Program-made: the position numbers and the translations under genes
Shown here: positions 22,708 through 31,125 of the stretch, in pieces
Layout of the letters: the number at the start of each line of letters is the position of its first letter
Numbering within the stretch: position 1 is the stretch's first letter
Notes under the pieces: generated by a model
What the model saw: the letters and a program-made list of their open reading frames with translations, nothing else
What the model was told of the DNA's origin: nothing
Databases searched by the model: none
Assembly (NCBI GenBank): GCA_015067835.1
Contig: SVLS01000021.1
Coordinates: forward strand, 1-35,252
From: Oscillospiraceae bacterium
GTDB lineage: Bacteria; Bacillota; Clostridia; Oscillospirales; Oscillospiraceae
DNA: 35,252 nucleotides
Direction: 5' to 3'

Positions 22708-23736
22708 ATGGCAAAAATTGTTACTTTTGGTGAGCTGATGCTTCGTCTGCAGCCCTACAACTACGAGCGCTTCCTCCAGTGTGACCATGTGGAATTCACC
22801 TTCGGCGGCGGCGAGGCCAATGTGGCTGTATCCCTGGCCAACTACGGCATGGATGTGGCCTATGTTACCAAGCTGCCCGCCCATTCCATCGGCCAGTCCG
22901 GTGTCAACTCCCTGCGCCGCTATGGCGTGGATACCAGCAAGATTGTCCGCGGCGGCGACCGTGTTGGCATCTACTTCAATGAGAAGGGCGCTTCCCAGAG
23001 AGGCTCCGTCTGCATCTACGACCGTGCTCACTCCGCCATCCAGGAGGCCGCTCCCAGCGACTTCGACTGGGATAAGATCTTCGAGGGTGTGGAATGGTTC
23101 CACTTCACCGGCATCACCCCCGCGCTGGGCCCCAATCTGGTTGAGATCTGCAAGCAGGCCTGTGTGGCTGCCAAGGCCCGCGGCATCAAGATCTCCTGCG
23201 ACCTGAACTACCGGGGCAAGCTGTGGACCCGTGCCCAGGCCCGGGAAGCCATGACCGAGCTGTGCCAGTATGTGGATGTGTGCATCTCCAACGAAGAGGA
23301 TGCCAAGGACGTGTTTGGCATCGAGGCCGAAGCCACCGACATCTACGCAGGCGAGCTGAACCACGAGGGTTACAAGTCCGTTGCCAAGCAGCTGGCTGAC
23401 AAGTTTGGTTTCGAGATGGTTGCCATCACCCTGCGGGAAAGCCACTCCGCCTTTGACAACGGCTGGAGCGCCATGCTCTACAATGTGGCCAGGAACGAGT
23501 ACTGCTTCTCCAAGAAGTACAATCTGCACATCATTGACCGCGTGGGCGGCGGCGACAGCTTCGGCGGCGGCCTGATCTACGCCTGCATGAACGGCTACGA
23601 CACCCAGGCCGCTGTGGAGTTTGCTGTGGCAGCCTCTGCCCTGAAGCACTCTATCGAGGGCGACTACAACATGGTCACCCTGGCTGAGGTGGAAAAGCTG
23701 GCCGGCGGCGACGGCTCCGGCCGTATCCAGCGCTAA
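22708..23736 (+). CDS. kdgK: 2-keto-3-deoxygluconate kinase (PfkB family)
   Basis: This is an ATP-dependent kinase that phosphorylates 2-keto-3-deoxygluconate to KDPG, the substrate of the adjacent aldolase. It is a 342-residue PfkB protein. The N-terminus is KIVTFGELMLRLQP, then GGGEANVAVSLANYG for substrate binding, SCDLNYRGKLW in the middle, and the anion-hole motif DRVGGGDSFGGG. The usual GAGD reads GGGD here, a variation seen in KDG kinases. GGAGAG lies before the ATG. It is cotranscribed with eda and followed 12 bases later by the DUF1292 gene. The heavy GC3 codon use matches highly expressed host genes. Confidence 0.92.
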   Translation: MAKIVTFGELMLRLQPYNYERFLQCDHVEFTFGGGEANVAVSLANYGMDVAYVTKLPAHSIGQSGVNSLRRYGVDTSKIVRGGDRVGIYFNEKGASQRGSVCIYDRAHSAIQEAAPSDFDWDKIFEGVEWFHFTGITPALGPNLVEICKQACVAAKARGIKISCDLNYRGKLWTRAQAREAMTELCQYVDVCISNEEDAKDVFGIEAEATDIYAGELNHEGYKSVAKQLADKFGFEMVAITLRESHSAFDNGWSAMLYNVARNEYCFSKKYNLHIIDRVGGGDSFGGGLIYACMNGYDTQAAVEFAVAASALKHSIEGDYNMVTLAEVEKLAGGDGSGRIQR

Positions 23737-23748
23737 GGGGGGACCACC

Positions 23749-24042
23749 ATGGCTGACGAAAAGATTTTACAGGAAGAGGATGAATCCTCCATTATTACTC
23801 TCACCGATGAAAACGGCAACGATACCGAATTTGAGTATCTGGACTGCATTGAGTACGGGGGTAAGGAATACCTGGTGCTGATCCCCAACGAAGAGGATGC
23901 CGACGAGATCGTCATTCTTCAGATCGAGCCGGTGGACGAGGAGAACGAGAACTATCTGGCCGTGGAAGACGAGGCCACCCTGAACGCGGTGTACGAGATC
24001 TTCAAGGAGCGGTTTCAGGATGTCCTGACCTTCGCAGAATAA
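23749..24042 (+). CDS. DUF1292 (YrzB-like) acidic protein
   Basis: This is a 97-residue, very acidic cytoplasmic protein of the DUF1292 family, found throughout Firmicutes and without a known activity. The pattern ITLTDENGNDTEFEYLDCIEYGGKEYLVLIP, then EIVILQIEP and a final NAVYEIFKERF helix, is characteristic. GGGGGG lies 6 bases before the ATG. It normally sits near yrrK and yrzL; here it is the last gene of the eda-kdgK run and ends at a strong terminator. The link to sugar breakdown is positional only. Confidence 0.92.
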   Translation: MADEKILQEEDESSIITLTDENGNDTEFEYLDCIEYGGKEYLVLIPNEEDADEIVILQIEPVDEENENYLAVEDEATLNAVYEIFKERFQDVLTFAE

Positions 24043-24051
24043 GAAAATTCA

Positions 24052-24083
24052 AAAATGGACATCACCCCGGTGATGTCCATTTT
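24052..24083. terminator. Terminator between DUF1292 and cysE
   Basis: AAAATGGACATCACC (24052-24066) pairs perfectly with GGTGATGTCCATTTT (24069-24083). The T run and A run allow action on both strands. It serves the plus-strand operon and possibly the convergent cysE. Confidence 0.85.
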
Positions 24084-24114
24084 ACTTTATTTGAGATAAG
24101 GTGTGCCGTTATTT

Positions 24115-24999
24115 TCAGAAGCAGCCGGGGCAGTCGCTGCGGGTCTTTAAGTGGAGCTCCTGGTTCTTCAGGCTGACGGTGGTGCAGGGCGGAATGGGCT
24201 GGGTGATGAAGGCACTGGCGCCGATGACACTGTCGTGGCCGATCACCGTCTCGCCGCCCAAAATGGAGGCATTGGCGTAGATGGTCACATTGTCCTCAAT
24301 GGTGGGATGGCGTCGCTTACCCCGCAGGCTCTGGCCGCCCCGGGTGGACAGGCCGCCCAGAGTGACGCCCTGATAGATCTTCACATTCCTGCCGATGACA
24401 GTGGTTTCGCCAATGACGATACCTGTGCCGTGGTCGATGAAGAAATACTCGCCAACGGTGGCACCGGGGTGGATATCGATGCCGGTGACGCTGTGGGCAT
24501 GCTCGGTCATGATCCGGGGAATCATGGGTACATCCAGCTGATACAGCACATGCGCAAGGCGGTAGACCGTAATGGCAAACAGGCCCGGGTAGGAAAACAC
24601 GACCTCTTCCTTGCCGGAAGCGGCAGGATCGCCATCGTAGGCTGCCTGCAGGTCGGTCTGCACCAGGGCCCTCACAGCGGGAATGGCCCGGAAAAATTCC
24701 AGGCATATGTTCTGGGGCTCTCTGTCTGTGCCCTGCAGCACCAGCTCGATCTGCCGATTGAGATTGAACATCACATCCTCAATAAGCATGGACAAATTGT
24801 GCTTGGCGTTGTATATCCGGTAGGTCTTTTCCTTAAAATAACCGGGAAACACGATGCGGCGCAGCTTATCGATAATGTCGATGACTGCGTCCCTATCCGG
24901 CTGACCCAGCTGCTTGATGCGGTCGATGTCACGGCCGTGCCGGTAGTCCTCCAGAATGGCATCCACCACGGCTTCAATATTTTGTTCAATGGGTGTCAT
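24115..24999 (-). CDS. cysE: Serine O-acetyltransferase
   Basis: This enzyme acetylates L-serine with acetyl-CoA to O-acetylserine, the direct precursor that CysK turns into cysteine. It is a 294-residue protein of the EpsC-like group. A helical N-terminal domain is followed by the left-handed beta-helix with hexapeptide repeats: VTGIDIHPGATVGEYFFIDHGTGIVIGETTVIG, GVTLGG, then HPTIEDNVTIYANASILGG. The catalytic His and Asp lie in TGIDIHPGA and the FFIDHGTG loop. The C-terminus carries Cys residues (SDCPGCF). GGAGGGAG precedes the ATG. It is divergent from cysK, with overlapping promoter regions, so the two are probably regulated together. Confidence 0.95.
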   Translation of the reverse strand: MTPIEQNIEAVVDAILEDYRHGRDIDRIKQLGQPDRDAVIDIIDKLRRIVFPGYFKEKTYRIYNAKHNLSMLIEDVMFNLNRQIELVLQGTDREPQNICLEFFRAIPAVRALVQTDLQAAYDGDPAASGKEEVVFSYPGLFAITVYRLAHVLYQLDVPMIPRIMTEHAHSVTGIDIHPGATVGEYFFIDHGTGIVIGETTVIGRNVKIYQGVTLGGLSTRGGQSLRGKRRHPTIEDNVTIYANASILGGETVIGHDSVIGASAFITQPIPPCTTVSLKNQELHLKTRSDCPGCF

Positions 25000-25023
25000 G
25001 GCACTCCCTCCAATCTTAGGAAA

Positions 25024-25053
25024 AGTTTACCACACAGGGGGTTGTGCTGTCAA
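25024..25053 (-). promoter_or_regulatory. cysE promoter
   Basis: On the minus strand TTGACA (25053-25048) and TAAACT (25029-25024) are 18 bp apart. The start is 25 bases from the cysE ATG. Its -35 lies 5 bases from the -35 of the oppositely directed cysK promoter. Confidence 0.75.
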
Positions 25054-25058
25054 TCGCA

Positions 25059-25087
25059 TTGACAAAGATTCTGCCGGGCATTATAAT
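25059..25087 (+). promoter_or_regulatory. cysK promoter, upstream of the inserted repeat
   Basis: Perfect TTGACA (25059-25064) and TATAAT (25082-25087) with 17 bp between. The next gene, cysK, starts 249 bases downstream, and the whole of repeat copy 2 lies between. Confidence 0.85.
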
Positions 25088-25103
25088 CGTGATAAGAAGT
25101 AAA

Positions 25104-25316
25104 CAAATTCCGATTTGTCGAACTGTTTAAATCACACAATGTAGGGGCGGCCATTGGCCGCCCGCCCAATCATTGTCTTGCAATGATTGGGATTTCCGAA
25201 GGAAATAACCGATAATCGCCTTGCGGCGATCAAATTTTGTTCAACAAAATCTGGCGGGCGACCAATGGTCGCCCCTACAGTGTTGTTCGATAGACTCCCC
25301 GATAAATCGGAATTTG
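25104..25316. repeat. Mosaic hairpin repeat, copy 2 (213 bp, complete)
   Basis: The ends CAAATTCCGATTTGTCG (25104-25120) and CGATAAATCGGAATTTG (25300-25316) match those of copy 1. Internal hairpins: GGGCGGCC/GGCCGCCC (25145-25163), CCCAATCATTG/CAATGATTGGG (25165-25191), ATTTCC/GGAAAT (25192-25206), ATCGCC/GGCGAT (25215-25230), ATTTTGTT/AACAAAAT (25234-25250) and GGGCGACC/GGTCGCCC near 25256-25274. Several are shared with copy 1 in the same order and others are absent, so the units seem to vary independently. It is wholly inside the predicted cysK leader and ends 20 bases before the ATG. Confidence 0.9.
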
Positions 25317-25335
25317 GCTTTCAGGAGGTTTTGCA

Positions 25336-26265
25336 ATGGCAAATATCTATTCCTCTGCCGAGGATCTGATCGGCGGTACACCGCTTTTGGAGCTGAACCG
25401 TCTGGCACAGTCAGAGGGGCTGAGGGCCCGGGTGCTGGCCAAGCTGGAGCGGGGCAACCCCGGCGGCTCTGCCAAGGACCGGGTGGCCCTGGCCATGATA
25501 AATGACGCGGAAAACCGGGGTGTTCTCAAGCCCGGCGGTACCATCATCGAGCCCACCTCCGGCAATACAGGTATCGGTCTTGCCATGGTGGCAGCGGTGC
25601 GGGGCTACAAAGCCGTCATCGTTATGCCCGACTCCATGAGCGTAGAGCGACAGAAGCTGATGTTGGCCTACGGTGCGGAGCTGGTACTGACCCCCGGAAG
25701 CCTGGGCATGAGCGGTGCCATTGCCAAGGTAGAGGAGCTGGCAAAGGAAATACCCAACAGCTTCATCGCTGGGCAGTTTGAAAATCCCGCCAACGCAAAG
25801 GCCCATTATGAAACTACCGGCCCGGAGATCTGGGCTGACACCGACGGTGCTGTGGACCTCTTCGTGGCCGGCGTAGGCACCGGCGGCACTGTCACCGGTG
25901 TGGGCAGATATCTGAAAAAAAGAAAGTCCACCGTACAGGTGGTGGCGGTGGAGCCGGCAAGTTCTCCTCTGCTGTCCGGTGGAAAGGCCGGTCCCCACGG
26001 CCTGCAGGGCATCGGTGCCAATTTCATTCCCGGGGTGCTGGACAAAGGCATTTATGACGCGGTGATGCCTGTTACGCAGGAGCAAGCTCACGCCGCCGGC
26101 CGCCTGTTGGCACACAGAGAAGGGATCCTGGCAGGCATCTCCTCCGGCGCGGCCCTCCACGCAGCGCTGGAGCTGGCAAAGCGGGAAGAAAATACCGGTA
26201 AAACCATCGTGGTGCTGCTGCCGGACACCGGCGACCGGTATCTTTCCACAGAGCTGTTTGGATAA
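25336..26265 (+). CDS. cysK: Cysteine synthase A
   Basis: This is O-acetylserine sulfhydrylase, a pyridoxal-phosphate enzyme that makes cysteine from O-acetylserine and sulfide. It is 309 residues, the normal length. The PLP-binding Lys lies in NPGGSAKDRVAL and the substrate loop is TSGNTGIGLA. The phosphate-binding Gly loop is AGVGTGGTVTGVG, and a late GISSGAAL positions the cofactor. The C-terminal PDTGDRYLST is typical. GGAGGTTTTGCA precedes the ATG. Its partner cysE is divergent 340 bases away; together they form the two-step serine-to-cysteine route. Its leader carries a mosaic hairpin repeat. Confidence 0.97.
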   Translation: MANIYSSAEDLIGGTPLLELNRLAQSEGLRARVLAKLERGNPGGSAKDRVALAMINDAENRGVLKPGGTIIEPTSGNTGIGLAMVAAVRGYKAVIVMPDSMSVERQKLMLAYGAELVLTPGSLGMSGAIAKVEELAKEIPNSFIAGQFENPANAKAHYETTGPEIWADTDGAVDLFVAGVGTGGTVTGVGRYLKKRKSTVQVVAVEPASSPLLSGGKAGPHGLQGIGANFIPGVLDKGIYDAVMPVTQEQAHAAGRLLAHREGILAGISSGAALHAALELAKREENTGKTIVVLLPDTGDRYLSTELFG

Positions 26266-26306
26266 AAAACAAGGGAGCGACATCATGAGATCGCTCCCTT
26301 GTTTTT
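26265..26306. terminator. Shared terminator between cysK and murA
   Basis: AAAAACAAGGGAGCGA (26265-26280) pairs perfectly with TCGCTCCCTTGTTTTT (26291-26306). It works on both strands between two converging genes. Confidence 0.9.
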
Positions 26307-27570
26307 AATCTTCTATCCGTCGAATGTTGGCACCCAAGGCGGTGAGCTTTTCTACAATATTTTCGTAGCCACGCTCTATGAAGTGAATATTCTCCACCAC
26401 CGTCTGCCCCTCAGCGGCCAGACCCGCGATCACCAGCGCCGCACCGGCCCGCAGGTCGTAGGCACAGACCGTGGCACCCTTGAGTTTTTGACGGCCTGTG
26501 ACGATGGCAGTCTTGCCGTTGATGAGGATATCCGCGCCCATGTTCTGCAGCTCCGAGCAGTAGCCGAAGAAGCGGGTCTCGTACACGCTTTCCGTCAACC
26601 GGCTGACGCCGTTGGCCAGGGACATGCACACGCACAGCTGGGCCTGCATATCCGTGGGGAAGCCGGGATAGGGCCGGGTCTTTACCGTAGTGCTGCGCAG
26701 ACGGCTGTAAGCCTGGATGCGGATGGCATCGTCGTATTCCGTGACACGCACCGCCATTTCCCGGAGCTTCGAGGTGATGCACTCCATGTGCTTGGGGATC
26801 ACGTTTCGCACCAGCACGTTGCCGCCCACCGCCGCCACGGCGGCCATGTATGTACCGGCCTCAATCTGATCAGGGATGATGGCATAGGTGCCGCCCCGCA
26901 GCTCCTTGACCCCCCGAATCTTCACCGTGTCCGTACCGGCACCGGAAATGCGGGCGCCCATGGTGTTCAGGAAGTTGGCAAGATCCACGATATGGGGCTC
27001 CTTGGCCGCGTTTTCAATAACCGTCTGGCCCTCGGTGAGCACCGCGGCCATCATGATGTTGGCTGTGGCACCCACGGATGCCATATCCAGACTGATGCGG
27101 CTGCCGTGGAGACCGCCCATACCGGGCTCCAGGATCACATATTCCTCCGTTTCCGTCACCTCGGCACCCAGGGCCCAAAAGCCCTTGATATGCTGGTCGA
27201 TGGGGCGGGAAGCAAAATTACAGCCGCCGGGCAATGCCACATGGGCATGGCCAAACCGGCCCAGCAGCACACCCATCAGATAATAGCTGGCCCGGAGCTT
27301 GCACACAAGCTCCGTATCCGGCTGGGTGCAGGAGACATTGGTGCTGTCGATCACCAGCACACCGGGCTCCTCAAAATGAAGCCTGGCGCCCATATTCTCC
27401 AGTATTTGCAGCAAGATCCGAACATCGGAAATATCAGGTACATTCTCGATCCTGCACTCACCGGCCACCAGAAGGGCCGCAGGCAGGATGGCAACGGCAG
27501 CGTTTTTTGCGCCACTGATGGTGACCTCTCCCCGCAAGGGATTGCCACCATTTATTTCATATCTGGCCAA
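26305..27570 (-). CDS. murA: UDP-N-acetylglucosamine 1-carboxyvinyltransferase
   Basis: This enzyme transfers enolpyruvate from PEP to UDP-GlcNAc, the first committed step of peptidoglycan synthesis, and is the target of fosfomycin. It is 421 residues, the usual length. Lys22 lies in SGAKNAA, and the catalytic Cys117 in PGGCNFASRPIDQH is present, so fosfomycin sensitivity is expected at this residue. The KTRPYPGFPTDMQAQ loop and a closing EKLTALGANIRRIE fit the family. The start is TTG, preceded by AAGGAG about 10 bases away. Firmicutes often have two copies (murA and murZ) and I cannot tell which this is. It is convergent with cysK. Confidence 0.95.
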   Translation of the reverse strand: MARYEINGGNPLRGEVTISGAKNAAVAILPAALLVAGECRIENVPDISDVRILLQILENMGARLHFEEPGVLVIDSTNVSCTQPDTELVCKLRASYYLMGVLLGRFGHAHVALPGGCNFASRPIDQHIKGFWALGAEVTETEEYVILEPGMGGLHGSRISLDMASVGATANIMMAAVLTEGQTVIENAAKEPHIVDLANFLNTMGARISGAGTDTVKIRGVKELRGGTYAIIPDQIEAGTYMAAVAAVGGNVLVRNVIPKHMECITSKLREMAVRVTEYDDAIRIQAYSRLRSTTVKTRPYPGFPTDMQAQLCVCMSLANGVSRLTESVYETRFFGYCSELQNMGADILINGKTAIVTGRQKLKGATVCAYDLRAGAALVIAGLAAEGQTVVENIHFIERGYENIVEKLTALGANIRRIED

Positions 27571-27662
27571 GGATATCCACTCCTTGCGAAGAATTCATAT
27601 TGGAAAGCGCTATAATACTTCTATCAGTATATCACATTTTTCGGGTTATGTAAAGCATCAAT

Positions 27663-28958
27663 TCAAACCGGACGCCGCAGGCCCTTGGGATAGTGATTCT
27701 TAAGCACCGTTCCGTCCCCTTTTCCCCAGCCGATGCTGTAGCCGTCTGCCTGCACCAGTGTCCAGCCCCGGCATGCAGATTGCACCACATTGCCGGCCAT
27801 GTAGGCTGCAAGCTCCCGGCTGTGAGCAGGCAGGCTGATCTGGCGCTTGCAGCGATTCAACCACAGGGCCAGAGCATGAGCAGGCTCAAATCGGCCCTTT
27901 TTCACCACGCCCAGTTCAAGACCGGGCCGTTCCACCTTCAGACCCCGCAGAGATGGCATCCCCTCCGGGGCCCAGTATAGGCTCTGGCCAAAAAAGATGG
28001 CCTTACCCGCAGGTAGCGTAATTCCCAGTTCCTCCGAAAAATCCAGCCATTCCTTGGGGAACTCCTGGTCAGGCTCTTCCGGCGCTTCCTCCCGCCCCTC
28101 GCCCGTTTTGCGGAGCACAGCGGCAAAATGCCCTTCGCCCAAAAGCTTATGGGGCCACATACGGTAGCCGGCGTTTTCTACAGCGGCAAACCAAGGCGCG
28201 TTCAACGGTTCGGGTACAAAATCGGTGTGCTCCTGCAGGAAAGCGGCAATGGTTTGCTCATTTTCCTCCAGAGCAAAGGTGCAGGTGGAATACACCAGCC
28301 GGCCGCCGGGCCGTACCAGCTGGGCCGCTGACTGCAGGATCTCCTGCTGGCGGTTTGCGCACATGGCAACCGTCTCCTCGCTCCAGTCCGTCACCGCCGC
28401 TTCTTCTTTGCGGAACATACCCTCGCCGGAGCAGGGGGCATCCACCAGCACCCGGTCAAAGCATTCCGCCAGCCGGCCGGCCAGACGCTGAGGATGCTCG
28501 TTGGTCACCAGGGTGTTGGCCACGCCCAAACGCTCGATGTTGCGGCTGAGGATACGCGCGCGCTTGGGGCTTATCTCATTGCAAAGCAGGAAGCCCTCCC
28601 CTGCCATGCGGCCGGCAATCTGGGTGGTCTTGCCGCCGGGGGCAGCGCACAGATCGCACACCCATTCTCCCGGCTGAGGATCCAGCAGCGCCACCGGTGC
28701 CATGGCGCTGGCTTCCTGCAAATAGTATACGCCGGCTTCGTGGTAAGGGTGCAGGCCGGGCCGGGCTTCCGGATCATAGTAAAAGCCCATGGGCTCCCAG
28801 GGAACATTCTGGCCGATAAAGGGCAAGGCAGGCACTTCTCCCTTCAACGGGTTAAACCGAAGCGCCACCGCCCGGGGCCGCTCCAGGCTTTCCAAAAAAG
28901 CCGGATACTCCGCCCCCAGCTGGGCTTTCATCCGCTTCAAAAACAGCTCCGGCAGCAT
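27663..28958 (-). CDS. rsmF: rRNA (cytosine-C5) methyltransferase, RsmF/RsmB type
   Basis: This is a SAM-dependent m5C RNA methyltransferase of the NOL1/NOP2/Sun family, 431 residues. The SAM-binding stretch CDLCAAPGGKTTQIA, motif IV VDAPCSGEGMFRKEE and motif VI with the nucleophile Cys in VYSTCTFALEENE are all present. A C-terminal PUA-like region (PSLRGLKVERPGLELGVVKKGRFEPAHAL) matches RsmF/YebU-type enzymes. The start at 28958 (MLPELFLKRM) is preferred because AAGGAGG lies 8 bases upstream; a GTG at 28967 would overlap that site. The likely substrate is 16S rRNA, as in RsmF, but the exact base is not shown by the sequence. Confidence 0.92.
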   Translation of the reverse strand: MLPELFLKRMKAQLGAEYPAFLESLERPRAVALRFNPLKGEVPALPFIGQNVPWEPMGFYYDPEARPGLHPYHEAGVYYLQEASAMAPVALLDPQPGEWVCDLCAAPGGKTTQIAGRMAGEGFLLCNEISPKRARILSRNIERLGVANTLVTNEHPQRLAGRLAECFDRVLVDAPCSGEGMFRKEEAAVTDWSEETVAMCANRQQEILQSAAQLVRPGGRLVYSTCTFALEENEQTIAAFLQEHTDFVPEPLNAPWFAAVENAGYRMWPHKLLGEGHFAAVLRKTGEGREEAPEEPDQEFPKEWLDFSEELGITLPAGKAIFFGQSLYWAPEGMPSLRGLKVERPGLELGVVKKGRFEPAHALALWLNRCKRQISLPAHSRELAAYMAGNVVQSACRGWTLVQADGYSIGWGKGDGTVLKNHYPKGLRRPV

Positions 28959-29015
28959 CTCCCTCACCTCCTTGCATTTTATCCATTATACCACAGAAAT
29001 GAACAATTGACAATT

Positions 29016-29050
29016 AAAAAACAGGAGGCCTCTAAGTCTTCCTGTTTTTT
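29016..29050. terminator. Hairpin with A and T runs upstream of rsmF
   Basis: AAAAAACAGGA (29016-29026) pairs with TCCTGTTTTTT (29040-29050) around a 13-base loop. It may terminate transcription from either side of the gap between rsmF and the lipoprotein gene. Confidence 0.6.
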
Positions 29051-29185
29051 CAAATCTCTCGTCGACTTGTTTGCAGAAAAGCTTGATGATTCCGATTTCC
29101 TCTTCATCGTAGAGATAGCCGTTAAAGCCCCGGAGCCAGGGCTGACTGTTGTACCGCTGCCACGCCTGCTCTTTCGTCCATTGCT
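29051..29185 (-). pseudogene. Possible remnant of a protein-coding gene
   Basis: One minus-strand frame reads WTKEQAWQRYNSQPWLRGFNGYLYDEEEIGIIKLFCKQVDERFEKTG without a stop but also without a start; a TAG precedes it. The W-x-K-E-Q-A-W and N-x-Q-P-W-x-x-G-F/C-N pattern recalls the start of some glycoside hydrolases of clostridia. It runs straight into the hairpin at 29,016-29,050. It is probably a decayed or transplanted fragment. The match is from memory of a motif and is weak. Confidence 0.3.
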
Positions 29186-29229
29186 ATATCACACTCATAC
29201 CCTCCCCTATCCCCAATGCAAGACAAACA

Positions 29230-29256
29230 AGAGGTGCGTATATGCACCTCTATTTT
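29230..29256 (+). terminator. Weak hairpin upstream of the lipoprotein promoter
   Basis: AGAGGTGC (29230-29237) pairs with GCACCTCT (29244-29251), then TATTTTA. The T run is imperfect and no rightward gene lies just upstream, so it may only insulate the promoter at 29,277. Confidence 0.4.
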
Positions 29257-29276
29257 ACTCCCTAACGATAGCTGGC

Positions 29277-29305
29277 TTGCATTTTTTCAGGCATCGTGTT
29301 ATATT
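29277..29305 (+). promoter_or_regulatory. Promoter of the lipoprotein/YD-repeat pair
   Basis: TTGCAT (29277-29282) and TATATT (29300-29305) with a 17-bp spacer, 77 bases before the lipoprotein ATG. Confidence 0.6.
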
Positions 29306-29381
29306 AAATTTATCCAGCTGGAAATATAGGCAAAGCTTTGCGGCAAGAAAACACACCGTTTTATTTTGGGAGGGATTATTC

Positions 29382-31109
29382 ATGATTCGCCGGCTTCTAT
29401 CTCTGTTTTTCGCCATACTGCTGTTGATTTCCATGACAGCTTGCAGCAAGAAAGCTACGCTCCGGCAGGAGCGAACCGATGAAGCACGCAAGAATTATTA
29501 CCAGCGCTTAGATGCCCTTTTGCTCACTGCCGCTGTTTGTGAAATCGACCCTCAAAGCACAGGCTACGCTTTGACAACGGCCCAGGATGGCCTGCAGCTG
29601 ACCCTGCGTGTAAACGGTGTGCCTGCCACCTTCTCTCTGCAGTCTAAAACTGTGGAGACCAATGTCGCCATAACCGAGCCCATTCCCAGCATCTTCGGCA
29701 CCTCCGCCCGCTATGAGATGGAAAATGCCATAAACCTCCTGGACAATTATAGCCAGCACCTATTTGAGCTTGGCGCCAACGTGAGCTTTTCTCTCTTTCA
29801 GGATATGGACGGAGACGGCACAGAGGAATACATGGTGATCGTGGAGAATTTTGCCCAGCAGTGGCTCAGTCAGATGGACATTTCTCAGCCAATGTCCTTA
29901 TGTCTGGTGGCAGATAGGGATGACCGCGGCCACGTGGTGCTCCACAGCATAGCTCTTCCGGAGCAGGTTTCCGGGGTCCGTGATGCCTGCTGGGATAACG
30001 GCATGGTGCATATTCTCTATGGAAACGATTTTGTTTACCGGGTATTCGCCGGAGACAGCGCCACTGCTCTGACGAATTACAGCGGCGACACCTCATTGCT
30101 GCGAAAGCTTTGCGCCCGCTATGTAACCTACATAGAAGACCGGGGCTATACCGATATCCACATCCGTCTTGCGGATGTCAGTGCTGCGCCCGGCTCCGAA
30201 GTGATCTGTTGCTACAGCGATGGCACCGCCTACACCACCGCTGTTTTAACCCCTTACTGCGGCCGGCTGATCCCCCTGTATCGCTTCAGTGGCAGCAGCG
30301 GCGCGTTGTTTGTCATAACGCACGAGGGTATTCAGTACCTGCTGGAATATGTGCAAAGGCTGGAATCCGACCACTCTCAGTCTTACAGCTACCGTTTGTT
30401 CCGTTTCAATGAGTTTCACGAGCTTTCTGCCAATCAGGAAGATTCCATTCAGATCGCTGCCGACCAGGGGGGCGGTGAAAGCGGAAAGGTTTTCTTTGAA
30501 AAGGTCAACCAGTTTCTGAAATCGGCTGAGGTCTGCTACGACCCCTACGCCCTTACCGGCTATGAAGTGATGGCAGAGCAGCCGGATGAGGAGTTGATCC
30601 TCCCCGAATCAAAATATCTGCAGATTTCCAACTGCAACACCAACAAAACCGGCACCGTCCGGATCTCCGACAAAAATTCCTGGCTGAATTTCCGCACCGG
30701 ACCTTCCACAGCTTATGATCTGATCCTCATCGATTCCACAAATCCCAATAGCTTTGTTAAGCAAACACTGGGCTCTCCCATGACCGTGATCATGCCGGAG
30801 AACACCAACGATGCGGAAAATCCCATTTGGGTCCACATCCGCATTTCCTACGGCGGCCGAACCCTGGAGGGCTATTCCTCCCAGCGCTATGTGGCCATCG
30901 ACGGCATCCGCCATCTGTCCGCAGGCGACACCTTCACCGTCACCGCCAACACCAACGATACCGGCCTGCAATGGACCTGCAGCGATTCCACTGTTGCCAC
31001 CATCGACGCACAGACCGGCACCCTCACCGCCATCCGCAAGGGCTTGGTGCTGATTCGTGTCACATCCGATTCCGGCTTGGAGGATTCCTGCCTGATTATG
31101 ATTGACTAA
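29382..31109 (+). CDS. Large lipoprotein with SH3-like and BIG2-like C-terminal domains
   Basis: This is a 575-residue exported protein. The signal MIRRLLSLFFAILLLISMTAC ends in a lipobox-like M-T-A-C with Cys21, so it is probably lipid-anchored outside the membrane. An Asp-rich loop, FQDMDGDGTEEYM, at about residue 146 looks like a calcium-binding FG-GAP or EF-type turn. Near residue 430 a region WLNFRTGPSTAYDLI...VIMPEN...WVHIRIS resembles a bacterial SH3 domain. The last 70 residues (AGDTFTVTANTNDTGLQWTCSDSTVATIDAQTGTLTAI) match a BIG2 immunoglobulin-like fold. GGGAGGGATTATTC supports the ATG at 29382; the frame is open far upstream but that part is antisense to rsmF. The YD-repeat gene follows 16 bases later. 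Confidence 0.88.
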   Translation: MIRRLLSLFFAILLLISMTACSKKATLRQERTDEARKNYYQRLDALLLTAAVCEIDPQSTGYALTTAQDGLQLTLRVNGVPATFSLQSKTVETNVAITEPIPSIFGTSARYEMENAINLLDNYSQHLFELGANVSFSLFQDMDGDGTEEYMVIVENFAQQWLSQMDISQPMSLCLVADRDDRGHVVLHSIALPEQVSGVRDACWDNGMVHILYGNDFVYRVFAGDSATALTNYSGDTSLLRKLCARYVTYIEDRGYTDIHIRLADVSAAPGSEVICCYSDGTAYTTAVLTPYCGRLIPLYRFSGSSGALFVITHEGIQYLLEYVQRLESDHSQSYSYRLFRFNEFHELSANQEDSIQIAADQGGGESGKVFFEKVNQFLKSAEVCYDPYALTGYEVMAEQPDEELILPESKYLQISNCNTNKTGTVRISDKNSWLNFRTGPSTAYDLILIDSTNPNSFVKQTLGSPMTVIMPENTNDAENPIWVHIRISYGGRTLEGYSSQRYVAIDGIRHLSAGDTFTVTANTNDTGLQWTCSDSTVATIDAQTGTLTAIRKGLVLIRVTSDSGLEDSCLIMID

Positions 31110-31125
31110 GGAGGTTGAAACTGTG

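Noticed and set aside
22084..23649. A 521-codon open frame antisense to eda and kdgK
   Set aside because: It is a shadow caused by GC-rich codons. The plus strand has clear aldolase and kinase motifs, a consensus promoter and ribosome sites.
26299..27615. A 438-codon frame antisense to murA
   Set aside because: murA has its catalytic Cys and Lys on the other strand. The antisense product is rich in His and Gly with no domain.
28494..29381. Extension of the lipoprotein frame upstream to 28,494
   Set aside because: This part overlaps rsmF antisense. A lipoprotein signal with a ribosome site starts at 29,382.
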